Below are positions 38,176 through 54,003 of a stretch of DNA of 64,000 nucleotides, one piece after another (position 1 is the first letter of the stretch; every line of letters starts with the position of its first letter). The notes beneath the pieces were generated by a model. It saw only the letters and a program-made list of their open reading frames with translations, was not told where the DNA came from and did not search any database. This stretch comes from Scylla paramamosain (Eukaryota > Arthropoda > Malacostraca > Decapoda > Portunidae): NCBI RefSeq assembly GCF_035594125.1, contig NC_087192.1:13644990-13708989 (forward strand). The letters run 5' to 3'. Position numbers and translations under genes: made by a program.

Positions 38176-40555
38176 AATTTATCAACGAAATATTTATTTT
38201 GCTTCTCTATAAAGGGTGTTTTGCTTGAGTTCTAGCGTTTCTGTACATAAGAACCTTTAAAACAGGTTTTTAGTAATGTTATTTTGTATTCTTTTATGGA
38301 GGGCTTTCCATGCTTTTCAGCGTTTTGGTGTCTAACACGTTCAAAAACACTCAAAAGACACGTTAATGATAATGTCGTTTCGTTTCCCGATAAAGGGGGC
38401 TTCCAATGCATTTTGTCTTTTGGTACTTAACAATATAAAAAAAAGTTTAAGTAAAAGTTTTCGGTAGAGTTTTTTCCATATAAAGTTCTAATCATGTGTT
38501 TTTGAGTCTGGGTACCTAAAAAGCTCAAAATCTCTCATAATACACTTTTCTCGTAATGTCCTTTCTTTTCTCCATGAAGGATGCTTTGCGTGTAATTTGG
38601 CACTTTTATACTTAACAAGCACAAAAACAATCAAAATACAAGTTTTTGGTAATGTTAATTTGTTTCTCCGTAAAGGTTGTTTTGCATGCTTTTCAGCGAT
38701 TTCGGATGTAAGAAGGTGAAAAACACTCTAAAGACACTTTCTTGGTAATGTTATTTTATATTGCCAAATAGGGTGCTTTCAATGCTTTTTAGCATTTTGA
38801 TTCCTAACACTCAAGTAAACACTCAAAAGACACGTTTCCTGTAATATCGTTTTGCTTCTTCATATAGGGATCTGCATGCATTATGATGTTTTGCTACATA
38901 ATGTGAAAAGCGCTCAAAATAAAGATTTTAGGTAATGTTGTTCTTTTTCTCTATATAGGGTGCTATTCATCCTTTTTAGCGTTTCGGTACTTCGGAAGCT
39001 TACTTAGGAAGCTCAAAAACACAAATAAAACTTGTTTCTCCAAACGTCTTTCCATTTCCCCATATAGGATGCTTTGTATGTATTTTGACGTTTTGGTACA
39101 TAAAAAGGAAAAAAAAACACTCAAAAAACACGTTTTTGGTGATGTTCTGTTTCTCTGTTAAGAGATATACAATATATTTAATTTTCATTCAGGCGGTTTA
39201 GTGTTTGGTACTAAGAGACTCAAAACTCTCATAATGCACGTTTCTCGCAATGTCCTATCGTTTCCTCATACAGGGTGCTTTACATGCATTTTTAAGATGA
39301 TGTACGTAACAGACTCAAAAAGACTCAAAATACACGTTTTAGGTAATTTTTTTTTTCTGTTTGGTAAGATTATTCGTGTTTGTTGCACGTGTTTTAGCGT
39401 TTTGGAACGTAAAAAGTTTAAAACACTTAAAAGACATGCTTATTATTTTGCATTTCTATATAAGGTGCTTTCCATGCTATTTAGCGTTTTCGTGCCTAAC
39501 GCGCTGAAAAACACATAAAAACACATTTCTTACATTGTTGTTTAATTTTCTCGTATAGCGAGCAAGCATTATGGTGTTTTGCTACCTGCCAATGTGAAAA
39601 ACATTCAAATTACACGATTTTGGTAATGTTTTTTTCTTTCTCCATTTTTGCGTTTTGGTACCTGAGAAACTAAAAAAAAAAAAAACTCATAATACACGTT
39701 TTTTGTCATGTCCTTTTGTTTCCTCATATAGACCGTTTTTGGTGCTTTGTTACCTAACAGGGTGTTTGCGTGTATTTTGATATTTTAGTTCGTAAGAACC
39801 TAAAAAAAACACTCTAAAGACACGTTTTAGTAAAGTTGTTTTGTATTCCCCTATGGGGTGATTTCGTTGCTTCTTACTGATTTGGTGCCTAACACGCTCA
39901 AAAAATAACAAAAGACAAGTTTCTAGTGATTTCGTTTCGTTTCTTCATATAGGTTGCTTTACATGCATGTTGGCGTTTTGGTAATTATCAATGTAAAAAA
40001 ATACCCGTATTTGGTAAGTTTGTTCTTTTTCTTCAGAGCACTATTGAAGTACTGATTTGGTACTTAATAAAATAATAATAAAAAAATAAAAATACACAAC
40101 AAACGTTTCTCGTAATGTCCTTATTATTTCCATATGCGGGGTGATTTGTTTGATGACAGGCGATTTTGTACATAATAAGCTCAAAAAAAAATAAATAAAA
40201 AAACACAAAATACACGTTTTTGGTTAGTGTATTCTGTTTCTCTATATATGGTATTTTCATACGTTTTTAAAGTCGTTTCATATATCTATATATGGGTCTT
40301 TGCATAAATTTTGGCTTTTTGGTAACCAACAATGTCATAACACTCAAAATGCACGTTTTTTTTTTTTTTTGGCACTATTGTTCTGTTTCTCCATATAGAG
40401 TGTTTTTCATGCGTTTTACCCTTTTGATACTAAGAAAATAAAAAACACTCATAATACACGTTTCTCGTAATGTCTTTTAATTTTTCCCATATAGGATATT
40501 TCCGATTCATTTAGGCGTTTTTTTACGTAACAATCTTACAAAAGACTCAAAATAC
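38176..40555 (+). repeat. Diverged satellite monomers, plus orientation
   Basis: Monomers of about 93 bp are recognisable (tttctccatatag, gcgttttggtacc, ctcaaaaacac, ggtaatgtt) but vary strongly and are not in the 1.1-kb order. The first 340 bp (38176-38516) recur almost unchanged at 58981-59315 as part of a duplicated block. No gene is visible. Confidence 0.87.
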
Positions 40556-41459
40556 TTGTTTTGTATGCGTTTTAGCGTTTTCTTATGTAAGGAGCTTAAA
40601 AACACTTAAAGACAAGTTATTGGTAAAAGTTGGTTTTATGCCCATGTAATGTGATTGCCCTGCTTTTTAGTGCTTTACTGCCTAACACGCTCAAAAAAAC
40701 TCAAGACACTTTTCTGGTAATATTTTTTTTTTCACACATAAAGCTAGTTTCGCATGCAATTTGGGGTTTTGGTAAGTAAGAATGTTAAAAAGATTCAAAA
40801 TACACCCATTTGGTAAGGTTGTTCTGTTTCTCAATTAAGAGTGTTATTCATGAATTTCAGCATTTTGGTATCTAAGAAACATCTCCATATACACGAGTTT
40901 TTGCGTGTTTTGCCTTGTGGTTCTTGTGAAACTATAAAACACTCATTATACACGTTTCTCATAATGTCCTTTTCTTTCCCAATATAGAGTGCTTTGGAAC
41001 TATTTTCGCGTTTTCTGTAGGTAACAAGCTCAAAAACACTCAAAATATAACTTTTTAATAATATTATTTTATTTCTTCATATTGGTTGGTTTGTATCCGT
41101 TTTAATGTTTTTCTAAGTAAAACACTAAAAAGACACGTTTTCAGTAATTTTGTTTTGGATTCCCATAAAGAGTGACTTCCATATTATTTATCGTTTTGGT
41201 GCCTAACTTGCTGAAAAACACTCAAAAGACAGGTATCTGGTAAAGTCGTTTAATTTCCTCATGTAGGTGGCTTTGCATACATTTTAGGGTTTGGTACATA
41301 ACAGTCCGGAAAAAAAAAAAAAGCTAAAATTAACTTTTTTCATAATATTATTTTTTCACATAAATTCCCTGAATTTTGCCAGAATTTTGGCATCTCCGTA
41401 CCTATGAAGATAAATAACAAACAAAAAAAAAAATCCTAGTTTTTATTTATTTATTTATT
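40556..41459 (+). repeat. Higher-order satellite array fragment
   Basis: Ordered monomers restart at about 40556 in the tgcgttttagcg monomer. They run through one nearly complete unit, with a ggcaagttctt-type anchor (acaagttattgg) near 40611. Orientation flips at 41459 within the A/T-rich monomer 9. Confidence 0.88.
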
Positions 41460-45251
<3,792 letters not shown>

Positions 45252-45735
45252 TTATGACACGCATTTAGTAAGGATGCTCTGTTTCTCAATTAAGAGTGTT
45301 ATTCATGAGTTTCAGCATTTTGGTATATAGGAAACTTCTCCATATACACGAGTTTTTGCGTTTTTTGCCGTGTTTTTTTTTTTTTTACTATAAAGCATTC
45401 ATTATACACTTTTCTCGCAATGTCCCTTTGTTTCCCAATATAGAGTGCTTTGTATCAATTTTCGCGTTTTTTTGTAGGTAACAAGCTCAAGAACACTCAA
45501 AATATACATTTTTGGTAATGTTTTTCTGCTTCTTGATATTGGTTGGTTTGTATCAGTTTCAGCGTTTTTACGTAAAACACTGAGAAGACACGTTTTAAGT
45601 AATTTTCTTTTGGATTCGCACATAGAGTGACTTCCTTATTATTTATCGTTTTGGTGCCTAACATGCTGAAAAACACTCAAAAGACATATTTCTGGTAAGG
45701 TCTTTAATTTCCTCATATGGGAGGCTTTGCATGTC
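45252..45735 (+). repeat. Satellite block in opposite orientation (reverse copy of 12.67-13.15 kb)
   Basis: A roughly 480-bp plus-oriented block lies between minus-oriented arrays. It starts at acacgcatttagtaagg and ends at gaggctttgcatg followed by tcttttcag. Both ends are the reverse complements of the junctions at 13150 and 12672, and the enclosed monomers 3-7 correspond. Confidence 0.88.
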
Positions 45736-46577
45736 TTTTCAGTCTTTTTGAGCGTGTTACGCAATAAAGCACTAAAAGCCAGGGCAATCACATTACATGG
45801 GAATAAAACCAAATTTTTACCAAGAACTGGCCTTTAAGTGTTTTTGACCTCTTTACATACCAAAACGCTAGAACGCATGCAAAGTATATTTTATGGAGAA
45901 ACAGAAAAACATTACCAAATACACGTATTTTGAGTGTTTTTGATCATGTTATCTATAAAAACGCTTAAATACATGCAAAGAGAATTTTTTGTTTGGGAAA
46001 CGAAGGGACATTACGAGAAACGTGTATTATGAGTGTTTTTTTAAGTTCCTTCAGTACGAAAAAGCTAAAACCCACAAATAACACGTTTTAGAAAAAAAAA
46101 TTAATAAATAAAAAAAATAAAAAATGGGAATTTTTTTTTTTTCATCTTCATAGGTACCGAATTGTCAAAATTCTGCCAAAATTCAGGGAATTTATGTGAA
46201 AAAAAGAACATTATCATGAAAGTTAATTATAGCTTTTTTTTTCTGATTGTTATGTACCAAAACCTAAAGTGCATGGAAAGCCACCTATATAGGGAAGTTA
46301 AACGACTTTACCAGAAACCTGTCTTTTAAGTGTTTTTCAGCATGTTAGGCACCAATACGATAAATAATATGAAAATCAGTCAATATGTGAATCCAAAACA
46401 AAATTACTGAAAACGTGTCTTTTCAGTGTTTTACGTAGAAAAACGCTAAAGCGGATGCAAACCATCCTATATGAAGAAATAGAATAACATTACTAAAAAT
46501 ATATATTTTGAGTGTTTTTGAGCTTGTTACCTACAAAAAAATGCAAAAATGGATGTAAAGCATTCTATATTAGGAAT
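45736..46577 (-). repeat. Higher-order satellite array, inverted
   Basis: Reverse-complement monomers matching 12.67 kb back to about 11.83 kb. The block ends at ttctatattaggaa, where plus-oriented sequence (ttttggtacctaagaaatc) begins. Confidence 0.88.
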
Positions 46578-47452
46578 TTTGGTACCTAAGAAATCTCTCC
46601 ACATACACGAGTTTTTGCTTTGTTTGCTTTGTGGTTCTTTTGAACTATAAAACACTCATTATACACTTTTCTTGCAATGTCCTTTTGTTTCCCAATATAG
46701 AGTGCTTTGCATCAGTTTTCGCGTTTTTGTAGGTAAAAAGCTCAAAAACACTCAAAATATACCTTTTTGGTAACGTTTTTCTATTTCTTGATATTGGTTG
46801 GTTTGCATCCGTTTTAACGTTTTTCTACGTAAAAAACTGAGAAGACACGTTTTCAGTAACTTTGTTTTGGATTCCCATATAGAGTGAGTTCCTTATTATT
46901 TATCGTTTTGGTGCCTAACATACTTAAAAACACACAAAACACAGATTTTTGGTAAGGTCGTTTAATTTCCTCATATTGGAGGCTTTGCATGCACTTGAGG
47001 GTTTAGTACATAACAGTCCGAAAAAAAAAAGCTGAAATTAACTTTTTTGATATTATTCTTTTATCACATAATTACCCTGAATTTTCCCAGAATTTTGGCA
47101 TCTCGGTACCTATGAAGGTGAATAACAAAAAAAAAAATCCTATTTATTTTATTTTTTTATTTCTTATTTTCTAAATAGAGAGTGTTATTTGTGGGTTTTA
47201 GATTTTTGGTACTTAAGGAACTTATAAAAACACTCATAATACATGTTTCTCGTAATGTCCTTTTGTTTCCCAAACATAATGTTCTTTTGCATGTACTTAA
47301 GCGTTTTTATAGATCACATGATCAAAAACACTCAAAATACATGTTGTTGGTAATGTTATTCTGTTTCTCCATAAAGTTTTTTTTCCATGCGTTTCAGCGG
47401 TTTGGTATATAAGGGGTTAAAAAATACTTAAAGGCAAGTTCTTCGTAAAAGT
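46578..47452 (+). repeat. Higher-order satellite array, edge of non-satellite island
   Basis: Ordered plus monomers run from the middle of monomer 3 to monomer 1, stopping abruptly in the ggcaagttcttcgtaaaagt word at about 47452. Beyond this point there is no satellite until 56931. Confidence 0.9.
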
Positions 47453-47667
47453 GATGAAATTATTCCTTTGAAAGTATTGATGGCTGATCTCTTTCTATAG
47501 GTGAGGTTTAGTGTTCTCTACTGTACCAAATACTGAACTGTCTTTTGTACTATTTCTTCATCTGTATCCTACCCAGTAATGGTAATAGACTGAGGAACTC
47601 CCCACCTTTGTTCATTTTTACTAAGTATTGTCCTAGTGGTAATCAGATGCAGCATTGATTTGCTTAG
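47453..47667. other. Non-satellite sequence, possible intron
   Basis: Mixed-composition sequence without ORF or repeat structure. It ends in a polypyrimidine-poor acceptor-like tgatttgcttag just before the candidate exon at 47668. The first 200 bp to the left are satellite-free, so the array edge is very close to the putative exon. Confidence 0.4.
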
Positions 47668-47809
47668 GAGTTGGGTATCTGAGAATGAGTGGTTATTGGC
47701 ACCAAGTGCAGATCAGTTGTGGGTAACTCCAGTTGTTGGGAGCATTCCATGGTACACAGATGGTGGGATAGTCTTGCCTTGGACTCTTGCAAATGTGTAC
47801 TATGTCCCA
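47668..47809 (+). CDS. Candidate internal exon of an unrecognised host gene (47 codons)
   Basis: A 142-bp open segment is bounded by an acceptor-like tgatttgcttag and a good donor, tatgtccca followed by gtgagt. It would encode a Trp-rich peptide containing SENEWLLAPSADQLW, VGSIPWYTDGG and LPWTLANVYYVP, which does not look like translated noise. The reading frame starts after one base and ends in phase 0, which fits the phase-0 start of the next candidate exon at 48430. I do not recognise the family. Splicing is inferred from consensus only. A single open window could arise by chance, but the frame continuity of two such windows argues otherwise. Confidence 0.42.
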
Positions 47810-48429
47810 GTGAGTTTTGTTTTTATTTGACATGAATCCCAAGTTTATTTAGGCATTTCAGGGACTTACTGTGGGTGATGGAGATCTCCACAGCACTCTT
47901 CTCTTGGTGGGTGGGTAGCTGTAGAAAAATTCATATGAATAGAGATGTCAGATGTAGGTAAAATAGAGAAATGTTGATTTGATTGTGAACTAAATCCCAC
48001 AACTTATATTATCTTTAATAAGAAAGGTTTCGTTTAGACCATGAAAATTGGATAAATGAAGCTGAGCATTATTTTACTGCAACAAGAAGGCACACAAAGT
48101 GAAGGAGATCGCATACTTGACTTTAGTTTGTTGTTCCTTTGATGGGGAACTTGTATCATTGTTAAAAGCTTAAATCCTGTAAAATAGCATGGATCCATCT
48201 GAATCTTTATTCAGTCAAAAGTTTATATGATGTGTAGACTATTCAAGCTTGCCAGCCTGGAGCCTGGAGCCTGCTTGTTGTAGAGTTGTCCTATGTTCTG
48301 TAGATTTGCTTGATAATATAAACAATTATGATAAAATTTTTGTAAACAATTTTGTTCTTTACGAGTATTTCTGTCAGTATCAGATTCAGTATTTTCTCCA
48401 TCATATGGCAGCATGTATTTTCAACACAG
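47810..48429 (+). other. Putative intron between candidate exons
   Basis: Begins gtgagt and ends tttcaacacag. It is A/T-rich with stops in all frames and shows no recognisable element. Confidence 0.35.
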
Positions 48430-48561
48430 AGTGAGGGCAGTGTCATTCCTCCTGTCCACTACCCCAACTTCTACTCTCAACACTACCACAGCAATGAGTG
48501 GTCTGGTGTGGTGGCTGAGGATTCTTTTGAAGAGGACAACGCTTCTGCTTCATCTGAGCAG
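48430..48561 (+). CDS. Candidate internal exon of an unrecognised host gene (44 codons)
   Basis: The 132-bp open segment lies after the acceptor-like gtattttcaacacag and before gagcag followed by gtcaga; the donor is weaker than consensus at +3. Codons end often in C (GTC CAC TAC CCC AAC TTC TAC), unlike the A/T-rich surroundings. The peptide contains SEGSVIPPVHYPNFYSQHYH and EWSGVVAEDSFEEDNASASS, with an acidic Ser-rich end. It is in phase with the exon at 47668-47809. I do not recognise the protein. The next exon is not evident; the stretch 55950-56094 is a weak candidate in an incompatible phase unless another exon lies between. Confidence 0.45.
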
Positions 48562-49869
<1,308 letters not shown>

Positions 49870-50543
49870 GTTGTAGATGTATTCCATTCTATTGGCATAG
49901 AACGATAGGAAAATGGCATCAAGGAAGTAGGGATGCCACCAAACTTTATGAGACTAGACATAACCTTGCACATAGAATTGCTGAACATAAAGGTATTTCT
50001 CCTTGAACTAATAATCAACCAGCTGTTCCATCATTTTCAGCAATAAGTTCCCATTCACATGAACATGATCATCCCTTTTTGTGACAAAGATTTCAGAATA
50101 CTACACAAGACAGAGTCCAATATGGATACAAAATTATTAGAGGCAATATATATTAAACACATAAATCCAGTACTGAATAATAACTTAACATCAAGTCAAT
50201 CACATATTGTAAGATAATGTTTCGGAGGCCCGTTCCAATACCATTATCATAGTGTTAGGAACCCAACTATTTCAGTCCCTCTCTCATTGCCATACAGGCA
50301 AGATGTGTGTGGATACTTATTGTTTTCTGTCAATCCAGTTTATAATCTTGGTGCTTGTAGTGTTTTGTTTTTTGTGTGTAGTGCCATATGATGTGAATTT
50401 TATACAACTTTTACATAGTATTTTATTGTTTTTTTTAGCTTGAAAGTGCCTGCAGAAATAGGCAAAACAGCAACTGACGAAAGAATAAAGTTGAAGGAAA
50501 CTGGAGTTTCCCTGCAAAACAAGCTATCAAGAAGACCTATACA
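49870..50543 (+). pseudogene. Decayed Penelope-like element, GIY-YIG endonuclease end
   Basis: Frame-shifted remnants on the plus strand read, in order, TIGKWHQGS-like, then LAHRIAEHKGIS, then FSAISSHSHEHDHPFL, then after a shift LLEAIYIKHINPVLNNNL followed by a stop near 50215. The R-EHKG box, the HS..HDHPF box and the E-Y-I-K-P-LN end are the usual closing blocks of the GIY-YIG nuclease in Penelope-like retroelements. The downstream roughly 320 bp is probably 3' UTR and abuts an (AT)n tract. It has stop codons and shifts, so it is not functional. The reverse transcriptase part is missing, so this is a 5'-truncated copy. Confidence 0.6.
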
Positions 50544-50995
<452 letters not shown>

Positions 50996-51331
50996 CTTAA
51001 CAGCGATGATAAAGGCATCGAAGGAAGAAACAGAAGTGGGTGGCGACAATGTAAAAAAGATATCCAGTGATATAATAGAGATGGAAAGGGAAAAAGAAAA
51101 CAAAGAACTGAGAAGAGGTGACAAAAATAGTGGACTTAAATAAGAAATACTGTGAAGAGATTAAGAAACTCAAGAAAGAGAATGAAAAATTAAAGAAAAC
51201 TTTGCAAGAGAGGTTAGGGTTGGAGGAGTGAGAGTTAGTTACAGAGGAAGTCAAAGGTTGGAAAGAGAGAGAACAGCAAAAGGTGGACATGGAGGACATA
51301 ACAAGGCAACAGCAACAGAAACAACAAGGAT

Positions 51332-51760
51332 ATGGAAAAGCAAGTGATTAAAATAATAAAGGAAAAAAGTAATCTTGTGAGAGACACAGTACAGAGAAAG
51401 ATGTGTATGGTGGTATTTGGGGTCAAGGAAAAGAACCTACCCATGAAAACAGCTAGAGAGAAAGAAATGAAAAGAACTAAGGAAATTATAGCAGAAGTGG
51501 CAGAGGAAGGAGAGGGGAGAGTCGAACAAATTAAAGAGGTTTACAGGATCGGAAAGTATGACAAAAATAGAACAAAGCCAATGTAAAACAAGAATCATGT
51601 CACAAACAGCAGCAGAACATATCTTGCAAAGAACAGGAAAATTGGCAAAAACAAAAGGATTGAAGGAAATATGGATAAAAAGAGACATGAACGAAGAATA
51701 GAGAAGTAAACTAAAAGTAAAAAAATGAATAGAGAACACAGGAGAGTTGTGGACATGAAA
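51332..51760 (+). pseudogene. CR1-like N-terminal region upstream of endonuclease
   Basis: The open stretch 51332-51586 contains MCMVVFGVKEKN and KEVYRIGKYD. After a shift, LQRTGKLAKTKGLKE and IKRDMNEE follow. These match the pattern of the region that precedes the endonuclease in arthropod CR1-type elements, namely a VVFG-KE box, RIGKY, a hydrophobic-Lys block and RDM-EE. The region is predicted to be helical and strongly basic/acidic. Broken by frameshifts; function unknown. Confidence 0.55.
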
Positions 51761-51768
51761 GTGAGGAA

Positions 51769-52592
51769 ATGGTGGCACAAAGATGCCACACAAGACCACC
51801 AAACAGAAGTTTAAAGATTATGTATACTAATGTAGATGGTTTGGTGTCCAGCCTACTGGAACTTGAAGACTATTTAAAGAACAATAAACCAGATGTGGTA
51901 TGTTTAACAGGAACCAAACTAGAAGAGGAAATAAAGCTGGGATTTGCAAAGGAAGGATACAGTACATGGAAGAGGGACAGAAAAGGAAAGGGAAGAGAAG
52001 TGATGATATTGGTAAAAAAGGATATTGTTGTTGAGGAAGTGGAATATGGTGATGGAATGGTAGAAACAATGAGTGTTGTGATTAAGATCAAAAGATGTGA
52101 AAAAAGGAAAATCATTGTGAAATACATACCACTAAAAACTAATGCATGGTAGACTAATAAATTCAAAAGTATGCAACTAGAAACAAAAAAAATAGTATGG
52201 AGGAAATGATAAGGAAAGGTAACAAAGTACTCTTAGTAGGTGACTTCAACACTAAAAGAATTAACTGGGAGGAGATGAAAGTAACAGAAAATGTTGGGTC
52301 ATGGAGTGAAGAACTTGTGCAAACCATGATGGTGAATACAACAAGACAGTGGGTGAATGAGCCTATAAGATGTAGAAGAGAAGAAGAACCATCACAGCTG
52401 GATTTAGTGTTTATGAAAACCCCAGAAAGTAGACCAAGTATACATTGTCTGAGTTCAATGGGAAGAAGTGATCATGTGACAATAGAGATAGTACTACAGG
52501 AGGAAACAGTGTTGTACAAGAAAGAACAATACAGAAATTGGAGACAGAAATATGCTAAGGCAAACTTTGCAGAGCTTAGTAAGTTTTATTGA
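51769..52592 (+). pseudogene. CR1-like apurinic-type endonuclease domain, frameshifted
   Basis: The first frame (to 52152) reads LKIMYTNVDGLVSS and NKPDVVCLTGTKLEEE; the usual catalytic Glu position reads LTGTKLE, so ET is altered to GT. The second frame (52197-52592) reads VLLVGDFNTKRINWEE, LDLVFMK and SMGRSDHVTIEI. GDFN and SDH are hallmark active-site blocks of LINE endonucleases that nick the target. A stop at 52150 and the frame change make the copy inactive. Confidence 0.75.
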
Positions 52593-52832
52593 AAAAATTA
52601 AAAGGAAAGAGCAATTTGAAGGTAAAGTAGTGCAAGAAAAATATGAGATATTTTTGAGCAAGTATAAAGAGGGGATACAACAGTTTGTACAGTTATAAAA
52701 TGAAAATTGGAAAACGTGAACGGTATAATGGCAGGTGTGTAGAAGCAAATAAGAAAAAGGAGAGGACATGGAAGAAAATGGCTATGGCCTGTTTTAAGAC
52801 TATACAAGTGGAAATACCCTGGTCTGAGGCAA

Positions 52833-52946
<114 letters not shown>

Positions 52947-52989
52947 CAAAAAATAAAAAGGTGGAGAAACAAGGGGAAAGGGAGATGAA

Positions 52990-53048
52990 AGCTGAAAGGT
53001 AGTGAATGAAATCATCCTTATTGGACATTCATTCACTACCTTTCAGCT
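52990..53048. repeat. Perfect 21-bp inverted repeat with 17-nt loop
   Basis: The left arm at 52990-53010 begins agctgaaaggtag; the right arm at 53028-53048 ends ctacctttcagct. All 21 positions pair. It lies exactly at the left edge of the Penelope-like sequence. The right arm is in line with PLE coding sequence, so the left arm is probably an inverted duplicate made during insertion. Confidence 0.9.
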
Positions 53049-53054
53049 CACAGC

Positions 53055-53789
53055 ATGAGAGTCAAATCTGGTGTGATTATTGGTTTTTACTTAAGAGCGT
53101 TCAGAATTTGCAGCAACAACTTCCTAAAGCAAGAAATACGATATATCATATCAACTTTCAAAAAGCTGGGTTACCCTGAAGGGCTCCTTGTTAGGCTTAA
53201 GAATAAGGCAAAGATAATAACAAGTGAAAACAAAGAGAATAAAGATCCCTGTACAACCAGCGAAAGAGAGAGGTATATATGTGTACCAAATTCGGACAAG
53301 GCTTCCATAATTAATAAATATTTGTCTAGAACAGGATTAAAAATAGCAACATTAGCGGCAGAGAAAATTGGTGAGCTAACGAGGACTAAAGAGACCGGAC
53401 TTGTTAATAATAACAGCGTAGTGTACAGCATACCATGCAAAGGTTGTACAAAGCAGTACATAGGACAAACAGGCAGGGGACTTAAAACAAGAATAGCAGA
53501 GCATAGGAAAGATGTTTTAAAACACAACACATCAAACTCCCTTGTATTGCACATAGAAAAATGTAAACACCTACCAAAATGGGAAGAGGCTAAAGAAATT
53601 AAAGTTGGATTGAAGAAAAGAATGAGAAAAGCTATAGAGGCAGCCCTCATAACAACTAGGGAAGTCATTAACCACAGAGAAGGTTTTATCAGGTGGGCGG
53701 GTAATTCCGCCAGATTGGCCCTCAGGTCAGGTACAAGGAAAATCCCCAGTAAAGGCTCGTCACGTAGGCGGATAATGCCACCTGACTAG
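53055..53789 (+). CDS. Penelope-like polyprotein C-terminus with GIY-YIG endonuclease (partial, 244 aa)
   Basis: Residues 1-60 look like the end of the Penelope reverse transcriptase (RVKSGVIIGFYLRAFRICS, then IISTFKKLGYPEGLL). About residues 120-200 form the nuclease: VYSIPCKGCTKQYIGQTGRG, then LKTRIAEHRKDVLKHN, with the Tyr pair, a CxxC pair, the Arg of TRIAEH and a later Cys. GIY-YIG nucleases nick the target DNA in this retroelement order. The tail is basic (SGTRKIPSKGSSRRR) and ends at a TGA/TAG region around 53787. The frame extends upstream of the Met at 53055 into the inverted repeat, so the annotated start is only the first ATG of a truncated ORF. Domain identity is confident; activity is unlikely without the rest of the RT. 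Confidence 0.8.
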   Translation: MRVKSGVIIGFYLRAFRICSNNFLKQEIRYIISTFKKLGYPEGLLVRLKNKAKIITSENKENKDPCTTSERERYICVPNSDKASIINKYLSRTGLKIATLAAEKIGELTRTKETGLVNNNSVVYSIPCKGCTKQYIGQTGRGLKTRIAEHRKDVLKHNTSNSLVLHIEKCKHLPKWEEAKEIKVGLKKRMRKAIEAALITTREVINHREGFIRWAGNSARLALRSGTRKIPSKGSSRRRIMPPD

Positions 53790-53906
53790 GAAAATAAAAT
53801 TAGGTGAGGTACACGCCAGGATGGCAATACTCTGTACGAATGTCAAATGAGAAAATTTTGTATGTTGTTATAAATAGTGTGTTTTCACTCATGTAAATCA
53901 GTCACC

Positions 53907-53935
53907 CTGAGGATGGCTATTCAGCTGAAACGTTA
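53907..53935 (+). ncRNA. Candidate hammerhead-ribozyme-like motif in PLE 3' region
   Basis: ctgagga at 53907-53913 matches the CUGANGA core. It is followed by one extra base, a 4-bp helix ggct/agct with loop attc (53915-53926), and then gaaac (53927-53931) and gtta, matching the GAAAC core and a possible UH cleavage site. Hammerhead motifs are an established feature of Penelope-like elements. The extra base after the core and the minimal helix III make the match imperfect, so activity is inference. Confidence 0.5.
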
Positions 53936-54003
53936 GAGATTAAAAGAATCCTAACTCCTCCCTGGGTTTTTATCCCCCTTCCTAAACCCAACTACTTGTC
54001 AAC

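Larger units (their letters stand above)
53028..54003 (+). mobile_element. 5'-truncated Penelope-like retroelement
   Basis: Contains the C-terminal end of the reverse transcriptase plus the GIY-YIG nuclease, followed by a roughly 210-bp 3' region that ends near cccaactacttgtcaac. It inserted into, or beside, the CR1-like element in the same orientation. The 3' region carries a hammerhead-like motif at 53907-53935, as reported for Penelope-like elements. Its reading frame is open, in contrast to the decayed CR1 around it, so it is the younger of the two. Confidence 0.8.

Noticed and set aside
51437..52166. Minus-strand hydrophobic open frames opposite the CR1-like region (also 53171-53668)
   Set aside because: They are antisense to recognisable endonuclease and PLE coding sequence; Phe/Leu/Ser-rich composition follows from the A-rich sense strand.
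53055..53789. Reading the GIY-YIG ORF as a host repair or homing endonuclease gene
   Set aside because: The preceding residues and the 3' region match Penelope-like elements, and it sits among retroelement debris.
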